From Paenibacillus glycanilyticus (lineage in GTDB: Bacteria > Bacillota > Bacilli > Paenibacillales > Paenibacillaceae), in NCBI RefSeq assembly GCF_023715145.1, contig NZ_JAMBNP010000006.1, positions 343,126-407,125 on the forward strand: a stretch of DNA of 64,000 nt, read 5' to 3'. A model generated the notes under the pieces. It had not been told where the DNA came from. It saw only the letters and a program-made list of their open reading frames with translations, and ran no database searches. Positions within the stretch are counted from its first letter, which is position 1, and each line of letters begins with the position of its first letter. A program made the position numbers and the translations under genes. This document shows positions 62,061 through 64,000 of the stretch, piece by piece.

Positions 62061-62101
62061 AATTCATTCACTCCAATACACTTTCAAACTAACGTTACTC
62101 G

Positions 62102-62893
62102 TTAGCTTAGGAAACCATTTTTCTTTAGCTCCGATACGGATTCAGTTAATGACTGACTGGTTTTAATTTCAATAACAACAGACAAATCAGTCCGCTGGGC
62201 AAAATTCAATCTGTTATTGATCGGGACGATTCCAGTATATAAAGATTGATGATCAGATTTACCATTATAATCGTGAAGATGCATATGTTTTATCTGATTA
62301 CTAAAATAAATAAAGATTGATTCTTCATCGAAACCTGCTTTCGCATCGTGACCGACATCCCAGGTAAGATAGAAGTTATTGAATGAACTTAACTGATCAA
62401 GTGCTTTTCGAATATGCGGAATATGAAAATTTCCCGTATTCTCAATACATAATTCAACCTCAAAAGTTTTAGCCAAATGATAAAGTTCTGAATACGAATC
62501 ATAAAGTAATTCTAAAAAATTTGATTCATACTGTTCATTTATCCAGACCTTTGTCTGCGGTAGGGTGAAATAAATCCCATTATTCAAGTGCATGTTCAGT
62601 GTTTTTATTCCTGACAAATTTGCCCACTCCATCACTTGTCTGCATCGTTCTAAATGCCCTTTCCTTATTGATGGGTGATAGGAGGATAAATCCATTTCTT
62701 CTGGGAGATGAATGGTAAAATCTAATCCGTATTTTTCTTTGTAGTAACTTAATTCCGAATGACTTAATTTCTCTGGTGTGCAGATAGGAAGGTTCATATT
62801 TAATTCAATAAATTCTAATCCAAGTGTTTTACATAATTGGACGTTATCAGTTATGGATGTGTATTCAACTAAAGTGGGCATTCCCAATTTCAT
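62102..62893 (-). CDS. Sugar phosphate isomerase/epimerase-like TIM barrel protein
   Basis: 263 aa, AP-endonuclease-2 fold. Metal-ligand pattern: ELNMNL near strand 2, NMHLNNG, ELCIENTGNFHIPH (Glu), LTWDVGHDAKAG (Asp, His), KHMHLHDYNGKSDHQS (His pair), VVIEIKTSQ (Glu). Likely divalent-metal sugar isomerase or epimerase. 41 bp upstream of the MafI-like gene on the same strand. AT-rich relative to the neighbouring NAT gene. Confidence 0.85.
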   Translation of the reverse strand: MKLGMPTLVEYTSITDNVQLCKTLGLEFIELNMNLPICTPEKLSHSELSYYKEKYGLDFTIHLPEEMDLSSYHPSIRKGHLERCRQVMEWANLSGIKTLNMHLNNGIYFTLPQTKVWINEQYESNFLELLYDSYSELYHLAKTFEVELCIENTGNFHIPHIRKALDQLSSFNNFYLTWDVGHDAKAGFDEESIFIYFSNQIKHMHLHDYNGKSDHQSLYTGIVPINNRLNFAQRTDLSVVIEIKTSQSLTESVSELKKNGFLS

Positions 62894-62999
62894 TTGACAT
62901 CCTCGATTCTCTTTTAGTATCCTATCTACCTTAAATCATACCATAAAATGGATAATATTATTGATACAAGTTACTTAACTAACCTGCCCGTTACTTCAA

Positions 63000-63045
63000 C
63001 GAGCAACGGCAACCGTTCATGTGGTCGGCTGCCGTCATTTCGTGG
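63000..63045. repeat. Short dispersed hairpin repeat
   Basis: ACGGCA-ACCG and CGGC-TGCCGT pair around a short loop. Preceded by CTGCCCGTTA, which also precedes the copy at 63786. Confidence 0.35.
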
Positions 63046-63083
63046 TGCTATCGTTCCCCTTTACTTCAATGAATCCATATGTA

Positions 63084-63248
63084 CTAATTTTTCTCAAGTA
63101 TAGCAAGTGAATAAACTGTACCACCAGACTCAGAACAAGACATAGGGTTCTGGCTTACAACTTTCCATCCATCTTGCAACAGTTGATTTAGCTCAGCTAA
63201 GTTATTCTTTTTTTCGTTAAAATAATGAATTACGATTGCCTTTTGCAT
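63084..63248 (-). CDS. Small conserved protein
   Basis: 54 aa, ATG after GGAGGTGTATATC. Sequence pattern LAELNQLLQDGWKVVSQNPMS, then YSLAILEKN, matches a widespread family of 50-70-aa proteins with GW(K/R)V and YSLVILEK ends. Function unknown. Confidence 0.7.
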   Translation of the reverse strand: MQKAIVIHYFNEKKNNLAELNQLLQDGWKVVSQNPMSCSESGGTVYSLAILEKN

Positions 63249-63342
63249 GATATACACCTCCAAAAATTCCAGAAATGACTTTATCGGTATTCCAACGTCA
63301 GCTGTTTAGTTACTGAACTATCGTTTCCCGTAAGTTGAAGCA

Positions 63343-63696
63343 CTAAATAAAATAAGTAACCAGTGAAAAAGCTAATAAAACCAAAATAATTAGTACAAAA
63401 ACGATTGCAAAACTTTTAATAAAACCAAATATAAACGAAGGCTCACTTTTTTGATGTGGACCAAGATAATAATCTCGGATCCATAGAACAACTGTGGTTG
63501 CTAAACTTACTTTCACAGCAAATCTAAGTAATTTAAGCAAATACTCCCGTATCGGGATTGAATAGGTTGTAGTCACATTAGTATCTACATGCTTAATAGT
63601 ATCTGGAATAAATACAATAGCGAGGGCTAGACCGATTAAAAATCCGTAAATTGCCCCCTTTACCAATCTTTTTTCGATTTCGAAAACCTCCTTCAC
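63343..63696 (-). CDS. Three-helix membrane protein of unknown function
   Basis: 117 aa with hydrophobic segments at about 13-30, 56-72 and 90-115. GTG start lies inside AAGGAGG, so the true start may be elsewhere or expression weak. Not recognised. Confidence 0.55.
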   Translation of the reverse strand: MKEVFEIEKRLVKGAIYGFLIGLALAIVFIPDTIKHVDTNVTTTYSIPIREYLLKLLRFAVKVSLATTVVLWIRDYYLGPHQKSEPSFIFGFIKSFAIVFVLIILVLLAFSLVTYFI

Positions 63697-63785
63697 TATA
63701 TTGTTTATTCAATGTCCTTCTTTTCCCTATCGTTTCTCACCTTTTTAATTCTACCACATATTGGAACTAAACTGCCCGTTAACGT

Positions 63786-63815
63786 AACAAAGTTGCCGAT
63801 CGTGTACCGGCAGCT
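63786..63815. repeat. Short dispersed hairpin repeat
   Basis: GTAACAAAGTTGCCGATCG then CCGGCAGC; similar to the hairpin at 2262. The rest of 63697-64000 shows no convincing gene; an 82-codon plus-strand frame there lacks a ribosome site and family likeness. Confidence 0.4.
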
Positions 63816-64000
63816 TCATTCAGTTTGGCTATTCAACTCCCTCGGTACGATTCATTTTTCTCACGAATGCTCACTTATTCGCAGGATTTCGCCCTTGCCA
63901 GAAAAGAGGAATAAAAGTAAGAGAGCCATTGTAGTAGACCAGAACAACATGAAGGCGTGATGAAATACAGGGAAGGTTATTTCCCCATATTATTCCATAT

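Noticed and set aside
63712..63960. 82-codon plus-strand frame at the right edge
   Set aside because: No ribosome site, low-complexity start, crosses a hairpin repeat.

Overview
The window reads as chromosome of a Gram-positive, endospore-former-type soil bacterium, most likely Paenibacillus or a close relative in Paenibacillaceae. The reasons are strong AGGAGG-type ribosome-binding sites with many GTG and TTG starts, near-consensus SigA promoters, cre-like sites, YesM/YesN two-component pairs, Lpl-type and MalFG-type sugar ABC transporters with lipoprotein binding proteins, and many glycoside hydrolases. I see no rRNA, tRNA, CRISPR array or intact insertion sequence.

Region by region. 1-2300: the 5' part of a sugar-binding lipoprotein gene under a cre-overlapped promoter, and a winged-helix regulator. 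2307-7500: a short-chain dehydrogenase, rifampicin phosphotransferase (rph), a DinB-type protein and a membrane-anchored MsrAB. 7660-10351: a NarL-type two-component pair and a YetF-like membrane protein. 10507-13321: an autoregulated-looking padR, pentapeptide-protein and DrrAB-type ABC operon. 13486-14864: a MerR regulator divergent from an NAD(P)-binding epimerase-like gene. 14927-18887: aldose epimerase and GH127 with a divergent AraC regulator. 18880-29070: an alpha-1,6-mannan/mannoside operon (GH125, binding protein, two permeases, three GH76 paralogues) with a GntR/LacI regulator upstream.

29290-31440: an SDR and small membrane proteins. 31443-35910: a ThuA relic, a PocR-AraC regulator divergent from gldA, and a one-chain dihydroxyacetone kinase, together a route from glycerol to DHAP. 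35971-41139: an EamA transporter, AraC regulator, azoreductase, a TetR regulator with a hydrolase sharing its operator, and a GNAT protein. 41193-53395: an Lpl-type ABC, FAD-oxidoreductase and YesNM operon flanked by two old-yellow-enzyme paralogues, the second with a divergent LysR. 53604-56903: a secreted GH43-like/ricin-lectin enzyme and a stalk-domain exported protein. 57213-60340: an RlmA-type 23S rRNA methyltransferase behind a macrolide-style leader peptide and hairpins, hemolysin III, small proteins and a frameshifted XRE gene. 60388-64000: arylamine N-acetyltransferase between decayed ABC transporter pieces, then a MafI-like protein, a TIM-barrel isomerase and small proteins.

Most of the window is carbohydrate capture and intracellular breakdown. 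Outside these clusters the genes mainly concern drug or oxidant stress (Rph, RlmA-like, MsrAB, AzoR, OYE, NAT, DrrAB-type ABC). The most unusual items are two unrelated tandem hairpin-repeat arrays lying between cistrons of two sugar-ABC operons, and the leader-peptide attenuator in front of the RlmA-like gene.
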